Shown: positions 8,309-17,098, counted from the stretch's first letter. The stretch is 56,711 nt of DNA from an uncultured Hungatella sp. (GCA_910585645.1 CAJUFP010000016.1:1-56711), one strand, 5' to 3'. The notes: a model not told the origin generated them from the letters alone. Program-made: numbers and translations.

Positions 8309-10120
8309 GTGGAAATAGAAAGTGAAAAGATGAAAATGTGGATGAAAGCTGTTGCAGCCGTTTGCATGGTGGCAGCGTTCAGCGGCATTATCAAAGTGTA
8401 TGGCCTGGAAAATGTCATATTTTTTAATAAAGGAATCATTTCCCTGGGAGCGTTCCTTTTAGGGGCAGCCGCAGCAGGGAAGGCCTGGGATGGGTGGCGT
8501 CAGAACAGACGGACATTTGTGATTGGGTATCTTATGGCTTATGGACTGGTGTTTAGCGAGATTCTGGGAACGGCTATGAGATTGGAGGTGACCAGAGGGG
8601 GAGTTAATCTGCGGATATCAGGAGCCTTGTTTATGGCAGGCGCTTCTGTGGCCCTGGCTTTACTTGTAGCGCCTTTTTTTATGACAATGATAGATTTTTC
8701 CATAGAACCAGGCAGAGAATATGGGGATGAACACAGATTGAACAAGGTGTTTTTGGTGGTGTGGGGAATCTTATTTGTGGGATATTTTCCATGTATTCTG
8801 GCATTTTATCCGGGACTTTACAACAATGATATGATATGGCAGTGGCTGCAGTTTGATTCCTGGTCCTTTACCACTCACCACCCGTTGATTCACACGCTGT
8901 TTAGCGGAGCGGTGATTGAACTTGGGAAAATACTTGGAGGTTCTTATAACAATGGGATTTTTCTTCATTCTCTGGTTCAGACATTTCTTTTTACCGGAGC
9001 CATTGCTTATGGAATCCGGTTTATGGTGAAGCGGCGGATGAATCGGATTGGCGTGATATTGGTGGGGCTTTTCTTTTTGTTGTTTCCCTTTTTTCCGGTT
9101 ATGGGAATCAGCACCACAAAAGATACTATTTTTGCCGGATTATTTTTGATTACGTTTGTGGATATCTGCGATATGGCGGCAGAAGGACAGTTTTATCGTG
9201 GCCGGCGGCTTGTGTTGTTTCTTATGAACGGCGTGCTTATGTGCCTGTTTCGGAATAACGCTATCTACGGATTAGCGGTGATGGTGTGCTGTCTGATGAT
9301 TTTTTGGGTGATTTTAAGGGCAAGGAACAGGAACAGGGGATTCCTTTTAAAGGCAGCGGGCATTGCAATGGTGTGTATCTTGTTGAGCCAGATCATGTTT
9401 ATGGCTTTGGAAAGAGGTCTTCATGCAGAGAAGGGCAGCAAGGCGGAAATGCTCAGCCTGCCTATGCAGCAGATGGCCAGGTCTTATGTTTATCATCAGG
9501 AGGAATTTTCTAAGGAGGACAGGGAAGCGCTTCTTCGGTTTTTTGATGAAGCGTCTCTTTTGCAGTATACGTATTATTTGTCTGACCCTGTAAAAAATGG
9601 TCTGGATATGGAGAAGTTCCAGGTATTTGATTTTGTGAGATTGTGGGTGAGGCTGGGAAGACAATTTCCTGGAGAGTATGTGCTGTCTCCTCTGTATAAT
9701 ACAATGGGGTTATGGTACATGGGCGGGGATTCCAGTTGTTATGTAGAGTATAAGATGCTGCCGCCTTTTGACCAGGAGCATGTGGTGGAGGAAAGAAGCA
9801 AACTGCCCTGGCTTAAGGAGTATTATACCTGGTTTACAGATGGAAATCTGCAGAAGTTTCTGCCGGGATTGTCAATTTTCTTTTATACTTCTTTTTATAG
9901 CTGGTGCGTGGTTTTGGCAGCAGGGATTCTTATAGCAAAAAGGAGATATGAGTATTTGGTACTTCCTCTTTTTCTGGGCTGTTATGGTTTTTCATTGGTT
10001 TTTGGTCCTTGTGTGACTGTAAGGTACTTTTTGGCGGTAATGATGTGTGTTCCTATTCTGGCAGTTGTGGTTTTTCAGAAGGTTTTGGGGGGAGATGAGG
10101 ATGCGGATTTTTTAGGATGA
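8309..10120 (+). CDS. DUF6020-type polytopic membrane protein, possible GT-C glycosyltransferase
   Basis: About 603 residues with roughly a dozen hydrophobic segments across the N-terminal half and again at the C terminus. A large, mainly non-membrane stretch (about 380-530) lies between. Motifs shared with the DUF6020 family are FYPGLYNNDM, TTHHPLIHTLFSG and TTKDTIFAGLFL. The acidic residue in the first outside loop and the HHP motif recall GT-C glycosyltransferases that use polyprenyl-linked sugars, but that is inference. The frame opens with TTG at 8306 followed directly by GTG at 8309; GAGGG is eight bases before the GTG, so I take the GTG. It stands alone between two transcription units. 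Confidence 0.75.
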   Translation: MEIESEKMKMWMKAVAAVCMVAAFSGIIKVYGLENVIFFNKGIISLGAFLLGAAAAGKAWDGWRQNRRTFVIGYLMAYGLVFSEILGTAMRLEVTRGGVNLRISGALFMAGASVALALLVAPFFMTMIDFSIEPGREYGDEHRLNKVFLVVWGILFVGYFPCILAFYPGLYNNDMIWQWLQFDSWSFTTHHPLIHTLFSGAVIELGKILGGSYNNGIFLHSLVQTFLFTGAIAYGIRFMVKRRMNRIGVILVGLFFLLFPFFPVMGISTTKDTIFAGLFLITFVDICDMAAEGQFYRGRRLVLFLMNGVLMCLFRNNAIYGLAVMVCCLMIFWVILRARNRNRGFLLKAAGIAMVCILLSQIMFMALERGLHAEKGSKAEMLSLPMQQMARSYVYHQEEFSKEDREALLRFFDEASLLQYTYYLSDPVKNGLDMEKFQVFDFVRLWVRLGRQFPGEYVLSPLYNTMGLWYMGGDSSCYVEYKMLPPFDQEHVVEERSKLPWLKEYYTWFTDGNLQKFLPGLSIFFYTSFYSWCVVLAAGILIAKRRYEYLVLPLFLGCYGFSLVFGPCVTVRYFLAVMMCVPILAVVVFQKVLGGDEDADFLG

Positions 10121-10188
10121 ATACAGGGTCTTTGTATGAACAGATTGAAGAGGGGGAAAAAGCAGAGTATATCGGTTAAAATAAAACG

Positions 10189-10217
10189 TTGAAATATCAC
10201 AGCAAAAGAGATATGAT
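10189..10217 (+). promoter_or_regulatory. Promoter of the MATE transporter gene
   Basis: TTGAAA (10189-10194), 17-base spacer, TATGAT (10212-10217). This leaves a 5' untranslated region of about 80 bases with a possible CTCATC/GATGAG hairpin. Confidence 0.6.
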
Positions 10218-10300
10218 AAACATTAACCCGATAATTTTTCTCATCATCAAGCTTTACTAAGAGAGATGAGCGGCATATGCATTTAGGAGGAAAACATTTT

Positions 10301-11671
10301 ATGGCACAGTCGAAAACAAAACAGGACATGGGAAGCGGCAGCATTCCCGGATTAATGCTGAATCTGGCTATTCCGGCGGTGGTAGCCCAGCTCATTAATA
10401 TGCTGTACAATATTGTGGACCGGATCTATATCGGACATATTCCCGAAGCAGGGGCCTCGGCGCTGACAGGGGTTGGGCTGTTTCTTCCCATACTGATGAT
10501 GATTAACGCTTTTGCCATGCTGGCCGGTTCCGGCGGCGCGCCAAGGGCGGCTATTGCCATGGGAAAGAATGACCAGGCAAACGCCCAGAAGATTCTGGGA
10601 AACTGCTTTTGTGTGCTTATGGCTTTTGCCGTGGTGCTGACAGTGGTGTTTTATACGTTTGCGCCCCAGCTTTTACGGCTGTTCGGAGCCAGCGACGTGA
10701 CGCTGCCTTACGCTTTGTCCTATGCCCGGATTTATATTCTTGGAATCGTTTTTGTGATGATTGTAATGGGGATGAACCCTTTTATCACAACCCAGGGATT
10801 TGCCAAATTCAGCATGATAACTACGGTTATGGGGGCTGTGTGCAACATTATCCTGGACCCGATTCTTATTTTTGGATTTAACATGGGGGTGCGGGGAGCT
10901 GCCATTGCCACGGTATTGAGCCAGGCTGTCAGCGCTGTGTGGGTGCTGATTTTCCTGAGAGGGAAAAAGACCATGCTTAAGTTGACCATGGCTGATTTAA
11001 AGCTTGAGTCCAAGGTAATCGTTCCGTGTCTGGCCCTGGGGATTTCCACTTTTGTGATGCTTAGCACGGAAAGCCTTTTAAATATCAGCTTTAACAGCAG
11101 CTTGTCGCGTTTCGGCGGGGATGTGGCTGTTGGGGCCATGACCATTATTTCTTCATGCAGCCAGTTGGTGACTCTGCCTTTGCAGGGAATCTGTCAGGGC
11201 GGGCAGCCGATTATGAGCTATAATTTTGGGGCCGGCAAAAAGGACCGGGTGAAGCAGGCGTTTGCGTGCCAGTTTTTGGCGTGTACGGGATATGCCACAT
11301 TGCTGTGGGTTCTCTTTCTTACGATTCCCAGGGTATTTGCCAATATTTTCAGCAGCGATTCTTCTCTGGTGGATTTTACGGTATGGGCTATGAGAATCTA
11401 TATGGCTGGAATCTTCTCCACAGGGGTACAGATTTCCTGCCAGCAGACCTTTATGGCTCTGGGGCAGGCTAAGATCAGTTTGATTATGGCGTGTCTTAGA
11501 AAACTGGTGCTTCTGATTCCGTTGATTTTTGTTTTGCCCATGATTCTTTCCAATAAGGTGTTTGGCGTCTTTGTGGCGGAACCGGTCAGTGATATTCTGG
11601 CGGCGTCGGTTACGGCGTTTATGCTGTTTTCACGGCTCAACAGGATATTGGACCAGGGGGTTAAGGTTTAA
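10301..11671 (+). CDS. MATE-family multidrug/metabolite efflux transporter
   Basis: A 456-residue membrane protein with twelve hydrophobic segments in two homologous halves, as in the MATE family (Na+- or H+-coupled export of cationic compounds). MATE-like features include the IPAVVAQLINMLYNIVDRIYIGHIP start, GGAPRAAIAMGKND after helix 2, and the second-half QGICQGGQPIMSYNFGAG loop. The frame is open from 10277, but AGGAGG sits ten bases before the ATG at 10301 and inside the longer reading, so 10301 is the start. The substrate is not predictable. Confidence 0.92.
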   Translation: MAQSKTKQDMGSGSIPGLMLNLAIPAVVAQLINMLYNIVDRIYIGHIPEAGASALTGVGLFLPILMMINAFAMLAGSGGAPRAAIAMGKNDQANAQKILGNCFCVLMAFAVVLTVVFYTFAPQLLRLFGASDVTLPYALSYARIYILGIVFVMIVMGMNPFITTQGFAKFSMITTVMGAVCNIILDPILIFGFNMGVRGAAIATVLSQAVSAVWVLIFLRGKKTMLKLTMADLKLESKVIVPCLALGISTFVMLSTESLLNISFNSSLSRFGGDVAVGAMTIISSCSQLVTLPLQGICQGGQPIMSYNFGAGKKDRVKQAFACQFLACTGYATLLWVLFLTIPRVFANIFSSDSSLVDFTVWAMRIYMAGIFSTGVQISCQQTFMALGQAKISLIMACLRKLVLLIPLIFVLPMILSNKVFGVFVAEPVSDILAASVTAFMLFSRLNRILDQGVKV

Positions 11672-11703
11672 AACAGGGAAGATAAAAAAGAATAAAAAAG
11701 AGA

Positions 11704-11745
11704 AAGCCTGTAAATTTCCGGTGGCGGGATTTACAGGCTTTTTTA
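11704..11745 (+). terminator. Terminator after the MATE gene
   Basis: A 12-base stem, AAGCCTGTAAAT with ATTTACAGGCTT, followed by T residues. An almost identical terminator occurs at 26513-26551. Confidence 0.85.
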
Positions 11746-11771
11746 TTTTGTTGGGGATAAAGATGAGGGAT

Positions 11772-11823
11772 TTTTGACCCGTCATATATCTGTCATTTTG
11801 CGTATTTGGCCTATGTTATGATT
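11772..11823 (+). promoter_or_regulatory. Accessory-block promoter, copy 1
   Basis: TTTTTGAC, then CGTCATATAT, then TGTC (11772-11795), followed after exactly 22 bases by TATGAT (11818-11823). The same 24-base box with two substitutions, the same 22-base spacing and a -10 hexamer TATACT occur at 23239-23290. The box contains a GACN-type inverted repeat, GAC...GTC, and lies too far upstream to be an ordinary -35 element, so I read it as an activator-dependent promoter. The transcript would begin about 215 bases before the gene at 12046. Confidence 0.55.
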
Positions 11824-12045
11824 GCCATGTGCGGCGAAGAGGCGGCGGAGACTCTGGGTAGTCGTTAAGGTAGATTTGCGCAGTTACTGTGCTGACCGTA
11901 GGACCCTATGCCGTTTTGGGAAGCGAAGCGGCAGCGGACATCCAGTTCATGGCGAAGTGATTTTCATGGCCAGATAGGTAACCATTCAAGGGTTATCTGA
12001 ACGGTTGACGTTGTGGAAAAATGATGGGGAACAGGAGGAAATTCA
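11824..12045 (+). ncRNA. Structured 5' leader of the first family A gene
   Basis: A leader of about 215 bases without a convincing ORF. It holds GCGCAG-TTA-CTGTGC then TGACCGTA (11878-11899), a TGCCG/CGGCA hairpin near 11910-11932, and a hairpin with conserved loop AGGGTTATC at 11980-12006. The first and last of these recur elsewhere in the accessory block (23958-23982 and 22329-22359), which suggests a cis-acting RNA or a shared regulatory module. The type is not one I recognise. Confidence 0.4.
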
Positions 12046-13011
12046 ATGAAGGAAAACCAAGTTATATGTGCGGAATTTAATATTTATGACTGGATTTTGT
12101 CTAAGGAAATTCGGGAGGATTGGAAGAAAAAGCCTCCTTTGCCCCCAGGGGAACAGGCGCAAATTATTTTCACGGCTTACAGGTCCATAGAGGATAAGCT
12201 GCAGGCGCTTATGGAGATTTTGGAAAAGGCCGGGGAATGTGAGGAGAGGGAAGAGCTGGAGCAGGCGGTGTGTTATTACAAGGCTGCCATGGAACGTATG
12301 AAGCCGGGAGACAAAGCTTTTACAGGGGAAAGGGGAGAGGCCCCAAAGGATATCTGGACAGTGGAAACCTATGATTATGAAAATAGAATGGGAAGTTTAG
12401 AGGGGAAACATGATTTGACGGCGTTTTATTTGTTCTATTCTTTTGAGGCGGCAAAACAATGGATATGGAGTTTGAAGTATGAGGATGAAAGTGTTGAGCA
12501 CTGTGTCTGCAAATGGATTTTGGGGAAGGAGAAGCCAAAGGATGTGCTGGAATGTACATTAAGGATGGTGGGAGGTCAACTTTGTACCATAGATGTGTAC
12601 ATGGATGATTACAGGAGAATGACGTTTTCCCATGACAGACGCCTTCCCTATGGGCTTCCGTTTTCCATTGGGGATTTGGTGAAATTGGACGGGCCTGTTT
12701 TTTCGGAACCTTTGTTTGGCGTATGGTGCGGGGAATACGGATTTGACGGATGCTGGTATAACTACATGGGATATATGGAGAGCTGGGAGAGGGATAAAAT
12801 GCCGGTTTATGGGGTGCGGAATATGGGATATCATCAGGTGGACGGAGTGGGACCGCTTAGCGTTCTGGACTGGCTTTCTTCGGCGTCCGGGGAGGAACTG
12901 CCGGGTGAGCAGAGGAAGCTGGGAAAGATCTCAGAGAAAATCAGCAGGATAAGGGAGCAGAGTGGGGAGGTAGAGGCGGCGAAAAGGTTCAGGGAGGTTT
13001 TTGGGATGTGA
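12046..13011 (+). CDS. Unnamed family A protein, copy 1
   Basis: A 321-residue soluble protein. I do not recognise a named domain. It shares a plan with the proteins at 14519 and 20155. All begin with a short segment of the form IYDW/S..I, then a glutamine and an isoleucine-rich turn, then a helix LEDKL..L (here SIEDKLQALMEI). A middle region follows, then a segment LPFSIGDLV ending in a Gly-Val strand (FGVWC). The last 50 residues are charged and helical. AGGAGG is placed correctly before the ATG. It is the first gene behind the block promoter. Function unknown. Confidence 0.7.
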   Translation: MKENQVICAEFNIYDWILSKEIREDWKKKPPLPPGEQAQIIFTAYRSIEDKLQALMEILEKAGECEEREELEQAVCYYKAAMERMKPGDKAFTGERGEAPKDIWTVETYDYENRMGSLEGKHDLTAFYLFYSFEAAKQWIWSLKYEDESVEHCVCKWILGKEKPKDVLECTLRMVGGQLCTIDVYMDDYRRMTFSHDRRLPYGLPFSIGDLVKLDGPVFSEPLFGVWCGEYGFDGCWYNYMGYMESWERDKMPVYGVRNMGYHQVDGVGPLSVLDWLSSASGEELPGEQRKLGKISEKISRIREQSGEVEAAKRFREVFGM

Positions 13012-13121
13012 TTTGGAGCGAAATGTGGCGGGAATGAAAGGGAATGGTTCAGGGAAAGGGGATTGTGCCGGCGGTTCAGTACAAATTGGTCTGGAGGTTA
13101 TATAATAGAAAGCGGCTGTTT

Positions 13122-13460
13122 TTACATTTCCTCAATATGACCAGCCAGTATTCTTACGGTACGCCAGAACTGGCTTCTTTTGGCAGGGTCGGTTCCTTTT
13201 AAGAACGAGGCAATCTCTGGGGGGAGGGCGGTTTCCTGTTCCATGCGGTCAAAGAGCAGGGAGTCGGCGCTGATGCCCAGTACGGATGCGATTCTGAACA
13301 GGCTTTCTACGGATAGTTTTCGGGAACCGCGCTCAATGTGGCCTACAAAAGAGGTTGACAAATCACAGGCCTCACCCAGTTGTTCCTGGGTCAGACCTAT
13401 CTGCTCCCGTTGTCTGCGGATTCTTGCGCCGATTTCAAGATAATTGATGGAATCGTTCAT
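13122..13460 (-). CDS. XRE-family HTH regulator
   Basis: A 112-residue protein with one Cro/C1-type helix-turn-helix at about 8-65 (IGARIRRQREQIGLTQEQLG ... SFVGHIERGSRKLS). A short C-terminal region follows. The ATG at 13460 is chosen because AAGGAGG is directly upstream; the frame is open further upstream without a better site. It is the only minus-strand gene inside the accessory block and is divergent from the HTH gene at 13589. It may be the local repressor; the A/T-rich divergent region contains the palindrome TAAGAATTCTTA (13553-13564). Confidence 0.85.
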   Translation of the reverse strand: MNDSINYLEIGARIRRQREQIGLTQEQLGEACDLSTSFVGHIERGSRKLSVESLFRIASVLGISADSLLFDRMEQETALPPEIASFLKGTDPAKRSQFWRTVRILAGHIEEM

Positions 13461-13516
13461 GAAAACCTCCTTAAACCAATACACCTTTCCTTGTTAGTAT
13501 ACACGGATAAAAAGAC

Positions 13517-13564
13517 TTGATAAATGAACTAAAAGAAGTATTATATAAACTATAAGAATTCTTA
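13517..13564 (+). promoter_or_regulatory. Divergent region: promoter and palindrome before 13589
   Basis: TTGATA (13517-13522), 18 bases, TTATAT (13541-13546) is a plausible promoter towards 13589. The perfect 12-base palindrome TAAGAATTCTTA (13553-13564) follows and could be an operator for either HTH protein. Confidence 0.4.
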
Positions 13565-13588
13565 GAGAAAGGCGAACAGGAGGCGCTG

Positions 13589-14005
13589 ATGAAAAAGAAT
13601 ACGGAGGAACTGGTAAATGAGATTATTGAGGGGAAGAATATGGCGGAGTATCTTGCCTCCAATGCAGAGGAATTTTTGGATATTTCCCTTTGCGCCCATA
13701 TGAAAGAACTGCTGAAAAGAAAGGGGATGCGGGTGTCTCAGGTGGCTGACAGGTCTAATAAGGGGGAGTACATTTACCAGGTGTTTCGGGGAATTAAAAA
13801 TCCGGGCAGGGATGTGGTCCTGTGCATTGCGTTGGCCATGAAGCTGGATTTGGAGGAAACTCAGCATTTGCTTCGGATTGGACGTATGGTCTGTCTGGAT
13901 GCGCGGAACAGAAGGGATTCTATGGTTATATTCGGGATTGTGCGGGGGATTTCCGTGGCAGAGGTCAATGATATTCTTTATGAGTTCGGCGAGGATTGTT
14001 TATAG
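13589..14005 (+). CDS. HTH-domain regulator
   Basis: A 138-residue protein. An N-terminal acidic helix (NTEELVNEIIEGKNMAEYL) is followed by an HTH of the XRE class at about 45-100 (LLKRKGMRVSQVADRSNKGEYIYQVFRGIKNPGRD), then LEETQHLLRIG and the C-terminal IFGIVRGISVAEVNDILYEFGE. This arrangement is a recurrent Lachnospiraceae HTH family that I know from neighbourhoods with Ser/Thr kinases; no kinase is present here. AGGAGG supports the ATG. Confidence 0.8.
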   Translation: MKKNTEELVNEIIEGKNMAEYLASNAEEFLDISLCAHMKELLKRKGMRVSQVADRSNKGEYIYQVFRGIKNPGRDVVLCIALAMKLDLEETQHLLRIGRMVCLDARNRRDSMVIFGIVRGISVAEVNDILYEFGEDCL

Positions 14006-14035
14006 GAAGAACGCTTGTGAAACGGAGGAATCTTT

Positions 14036-14473
14036 ATGGAGAGCATCAGAATGGAAAACGGAAAGAAAATGGAAGAGATTTTAAAGGCTGTAGGCCCTGC
14101 CGGGGCTACAATCGAGAAAGAGGGGCAATGGGATTTTGCGGTTTATATTGAGGATGAGGATGACGAATCTATCTTGATTGAGATGTGTGAGAAGAAGGAT
14201 TACAAGGGAGACCTGATTATGGACCCTTATATGAGAATTTATCTGGAAAAGGACAAGGATGGTCATATTACCCAGGCAATCCCCAAGGCTTACCAGTCGG
14301 ATAGTCTGGTTATGGGGAGAACGGATATCAATGAAAAGGGAGAGATTTTTTTGAATTTGAAGCTGATGGAGACTAAGCCGGGGGAATTGGACCGGAGATT
14401 GGAGAGCTGGCTCCATTCCATTGACGGGATTGGTTATCTCACAGAGCCGGATAAGATTATATTTCATGAGTAA
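14036..14473 (+). CDS. Conserved hypothetical protein, DUF6908-like
   Basis: A 145-residue acidic protein, 30 bases after the HTH gene, with CGGAGGAA before the ATG. The segment YKGDLIMDPYMRIYLEKDKDGHITQAI resembles the core of DUF6908 proteins (a G-D-L...DP.M strand pair), which occur in mobile elements. The assignment rests on remembered pattern only. No membrane segment. Role unknown. Confidence 0.55.
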   Translation: MESIRMENGKKMEEILKAVGPAGATIEKEGQWDFAVYIEDEDDESILIEMCEKKDYKGDLIMDPYMRIYLEKDKDGHITQAIPKAYQSDSLVMGRTDINEKGEIFLNLKLMETKPGELDRRLESWLHSIDGIGYLTEPDKIIFHE

Positions 14474-14518
14474 ATTTTTATGCGTGTGCCCGGCGGCTAA
14501 CTTGTAAGGAAAACGTAT

Positions 14519-15541
14519 ATGGATATATATGATTTTATGAATTCAAAGACTGTCAGCGATTATTGCCGGAGGATAGGGCATGAATTTACGCCGGTTCAGG
14601 CTGCTTTTCTGGTTAACCGAAGCGTTTTGCATACCCTGGAAGAGAAGCGTCAGGCATTTCGCTATATTATGGAACATATGCCGGATGAGGAAAACAATTC
14701 CTATGTTCGCCATATGGATGATGGGCAGACCTGCAAAGCGGGGATTCGCTGGCTTTTGAGCCGGTATATGGAGCTTCAGAGTAGATATTTGGAGGAATTT
14801 TTTAGAGATGGGGACCATCAGGTTTATAGATACAGGGTCTACCGTTCTTGGGATGATTACTGGGAGGGTGAGTGCTGCCATAGTGTTGATTCTGTATTTT
14901 CCCACATTGACCAGGACATTTCTTCGGATGATGAGGTGGTTCAAATCCGGGTCTGCAAGTCGAAAATGGATGAAAGCAGTCAGTCAATTCTTGTTTCTTT
15001 CAACGGAAAGAGGGAGGTAACAGACATTGACATGGAAGGGGCATGGGGGATGTCTGAGGAAGAACAGGATATTGTGTACGGAATTGACGGGGTATGTTTT
15101 GTGTGTCCTGTTCCCTTTAAAAAAGGCGATATTGTCTATGCTCCTTTTTATGAGGGGATGTACCTGCCAGGAGCGGATGTTTTTGTCTTTGACCATGTGT
15201 GGTATGAGGGATTGGAGGAAGAATATGTGGTTAAATATTCTTCTTCCAGGCATTGCCACAGTGCGGATATGGTGGCTTGTGGACAGTTCCAGCATGAGGA
15301 TGGAGGGCTTTACTATGAGTGTATGCACGATTACCTGGGCCTGGAGTATTATACGGGCCCTCTGGACGGGAAGAAGCGGATATTGAAGGCGGTAAGCAAT
15401 TATTTGAAAGGCGAGATTGATTTGACTCTGGCGCTTAATGCATATTATTTAATCATGTGCGAGGAGAATGCAAAGAGGAATAAAGGACGCATGAATATTA
15501 CGGATGAGGGGTTGAGGCTTGCGGGGCTTTTGGATGGGTGA
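14519..15541 (+). CDS. Unnamed family A protein, copy 2
   Basis: A 340-residue soluble, very acidic protein rich in Tyr, Asp and His. The N terminus IYDFMNSKTVSDYCRRIG and the helix TLEEKRQAFRYI match the equivalent parts of the proteins at 12046 and 20155. The central CPVPFKKGDIVYAPF corresponds to their LPF..GD/T.V segment. The final 40 residues contain a helix with MNITDEGLRLAGLL. AAGGAAA precedes the ATG. Function unknown. It is transcribed with the HTH and DUF6908-like genes. Confidence 0.68.
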   Translation: MDIYDFMNSKTVSDYCRRIGHEFTPVQAAFLVNRSVLHTLEEKRQAFRYIMEHMPDEENNSYVRHMDDGQTCKAGIRWLLSRYMELQSRYLEEFFRDGDHQVYRYRVYRSWDDYWEGECCHSVDSVFSHIDQDISSDDEVVQIRVCKSKMDESSQSILVSFNGKREVTDIDMEGAWGMSEEEQDIVYGIDGVCFVCPVPFKKGDIVYAPFYEGMYLPGADVFVFDHVWYEGLEEEYVVKYSSSRHCHSADMVACGQFQHEDGGLYYECMHDYLGLEYYTGPLDGKKRILKAVSNYLKGEIDLTLALNAYYLIMCEENAKRNKGRMNITDEGLRLAGLLDG

Positions 15542-15569
15542 TGGTACATATACTATAAGAAGTGTTATA

Positions 15570-15598
15570 TTGACTAAAAGAATTATAAATGCTATGCT
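15570..15598 (+). promoter_or_regulatory. Promoter of the TM2 gene
   Basis: TTGACT (15570-15575), 17 bases, TATGCT (15593-15598), 35 bases before the start codon at 15633. Confidence 0.6.
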
Positions 15599-15632
15599 TA
15601 TGGAAAATTGAGAGACAGGAGGGTATGTGGGA

Positions 15633-16400
15633 ATGGCTAATTTTTTGGCTGCGTTTTTTCTGGGATTTTTGGGGGTACATCGGTTTATGCAGAAAAAATA
15701 TGTGACAGGGTTTATCTGGCTTTTTACTTTTGGATTATTTGGGATTGGATGGTTTGTGGATGTGTGTATTGCCTTTTATCAGATGGTTAAGGGGGGAGAT
15801 AAAAAGGGGGATAAAGCAGGAGAGACGGGGCAGGCGAATCCGGCGGGAGCGGGGCAGACAGGCCAGGCGGTTCAGGTCCAGGCAGGCCAAAGTAGGCAGC
15901 AGTCGGCGGGGCAGGCGGTTCAGACCCAGGCAGGACAAAGAGGGCAGCAGGCGACGGGCCAAAGGATTCAGGCTGGCCATGCTCAAACATCCGGGCAGAC
16001 GGGAAATGGTGAGAAAAAGGGATTTTGGGCTGAGATGAAAGAAAAGGCGATTAAGAACAGACAGGAAGCTGCCATACGGGCTGCATATAAAAAGGAAGAA
16101 GAGAAGCGGAAACCTAAGATTAAAAAGATCAGGCACACCAGACCATTGACGCCCCAGGAACAGCAGACCATAGATATGATAGAGATGGAAATGACAAAGC
16201 TGAGAGCTGACCGTGAAAGCGGAAGAATAACAAACAGTGCCGAATTCAGGGCCTGGGACTCTCTGTGGAGTCAGAAGTACAATATTGAAAGAAGAGCTGA
16301 ATGGTACGAAACCATAGAACTTCCTCCTGAGATAGACCCTGATACTCCCATTTATGTGGATGAGGAGGCCATCCGCAACAGTATTACAGGATTATTTTAA
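15633..16400 (+). CDS. TM2-domain membrane protein with Gln/Gly repeat linker
   Basis: A 255-residue protein. Residues 1-55 form a TM2 domain: two hydrophobic helices joined by a short turn, with FFLGFLGVHRFM, a Lys-Tyr-Gly-like turn, and IGWFVDVCIAFYQM. A linker of about 65 residues rich in Gln, Ala and Gly follows, built of imperfect repeats (AGQ.G/RQQ). A charged helical C-terminal region with PLTPQEQQTIDMIEMEM follows it. The linker suggests the C-terminal part is held away from the membrane. AGGAGG is nine bases before the ATG at 15633; an in-frame GTG at 15627 is too close to it. Confidence 0.8.
   Translation: MANFLAAFFLGFLGVHRFMQKKYVTGFIWLFTFGLFGIGWFVDVCIAFYQMVKGGDKKGDKAGETGQANPAGAGQTGQAVQVQAGQSRQQSAGQAVQTQAGQRGQQATGQRIQAGHAQTSGQTGNGEKKGFWAEMKEKAIKNRQEAAIRAAYKKEEEKRKPKIKKIRHTRPLTPQEQQTIDMIEMEMTKLRADRESGRITNSAEFRAWDSLWSQKYNIERRAEWYETIELPPEIDPDTPIYVDEEAIRNSITGLF
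15843..15990 (+). repeat. Degenerate direct repeats in the TM2 linker
   Basis: Units of about 45-48 bases around GGCAGGCGGTTCAG, CCAGGCAGG and CAAAG.GGCAGCAG recur about three times, in frame. They encode the Gln/Gly/Ala-rich linker. Such repeats are prone to length change. Confidence 0.6.
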
Positions 16401-16447
16401 TATGAAACAGGGTTTTACTTATCATAAGGGACGGGGAGGATGGGATA

Positions 16448-17098
16448 TTGGACAGGGAAGTGGTACGGAGGAAGATTAAAAATCTTTTGGCTTTAGCGGA
16501 GAGTGATAATGAGAATGAGGCTTTGGCCGCTGCCCAGGCGGCCAGAAATCTTATGATGAAATACCATATTTCTATGGGAGAAAATGATTGGAAAGAGGAT
16601 ATAAGAAAGGGGGTAGTGATAAAAGAACTGCGATTTAGAAGCATCCCCCTAAATCAGCATCATTTAATGCTGGCTACGGCTTTGTCAGAGAATTTTCGGT
16701 GCAGGAATTTTTACCGGCTGAAACCTGTTTCCTGTATCTGTTTTGTTGGGTTTGAGGAAGATGCCCATGCTGTTTTGATGCTGATGGAGTATCTGGTTCG
16801 GTTTATGGAACAGGGGGCAAAGGCATACAGAGGGAGCAGGAGTCAGGAAATTTCATGGAGAGACGGATTTTGTGTGGGGGTTTACGTATCATTTAAAGCA
16901 CAGGACAGGGAGGAGAAGGGATATGAGATTATGACGGTTATCCCCCGGGAGGTAAATGATGCATTTGGAAAGTTGAGGCTTAAAGAGGGAGCAAGAACCA
17001 GGCGGGCGGATTACAGGGCTTCGGATGGAGCGGCTTTTTCTTGCGGGGAGATGAGCGGGAGAAAGGCAGTCGATGGTCGGAGCATTCTGATGCGCTAA
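16448..17098 (+). CDS. DUF2786 protein
   Basis: A 216-residue protein. Residues 5-45 carry the DUF2786 pattern: KIKNLLALAES, NENEALAAAQAARNLM, KYHI. A second, alpha/beta part follows. The family is found in phages and mobile elements, and a metalloprotease-like or nucleic-acid-related role has been suggested, but none is established. The start is TTG at 16448, nine bases after GGGGAGG; the ATG in that spacing is in another frame. The start is 48 bases after the TM2 gene. Confidence 0.8.
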   Translation: MDREVVRRKIKNLLALAESDNENEALAAAQAARNLMMKYHISMGENDWKEDIRKGVVIKELRFRSIPLNQHHLMLATALSENFRCRNFYRLKPVSCICFVGFEEDAHAVLMLMEYLVRFMEQGAKAYRGSRSQEISWRDGFCVGVYVSFKAQDREEKGYEIMTVIPREVNDAFGKLRLKEGARTRRADYRASDGAAFSCGEMSGRKAVDGRSILMR

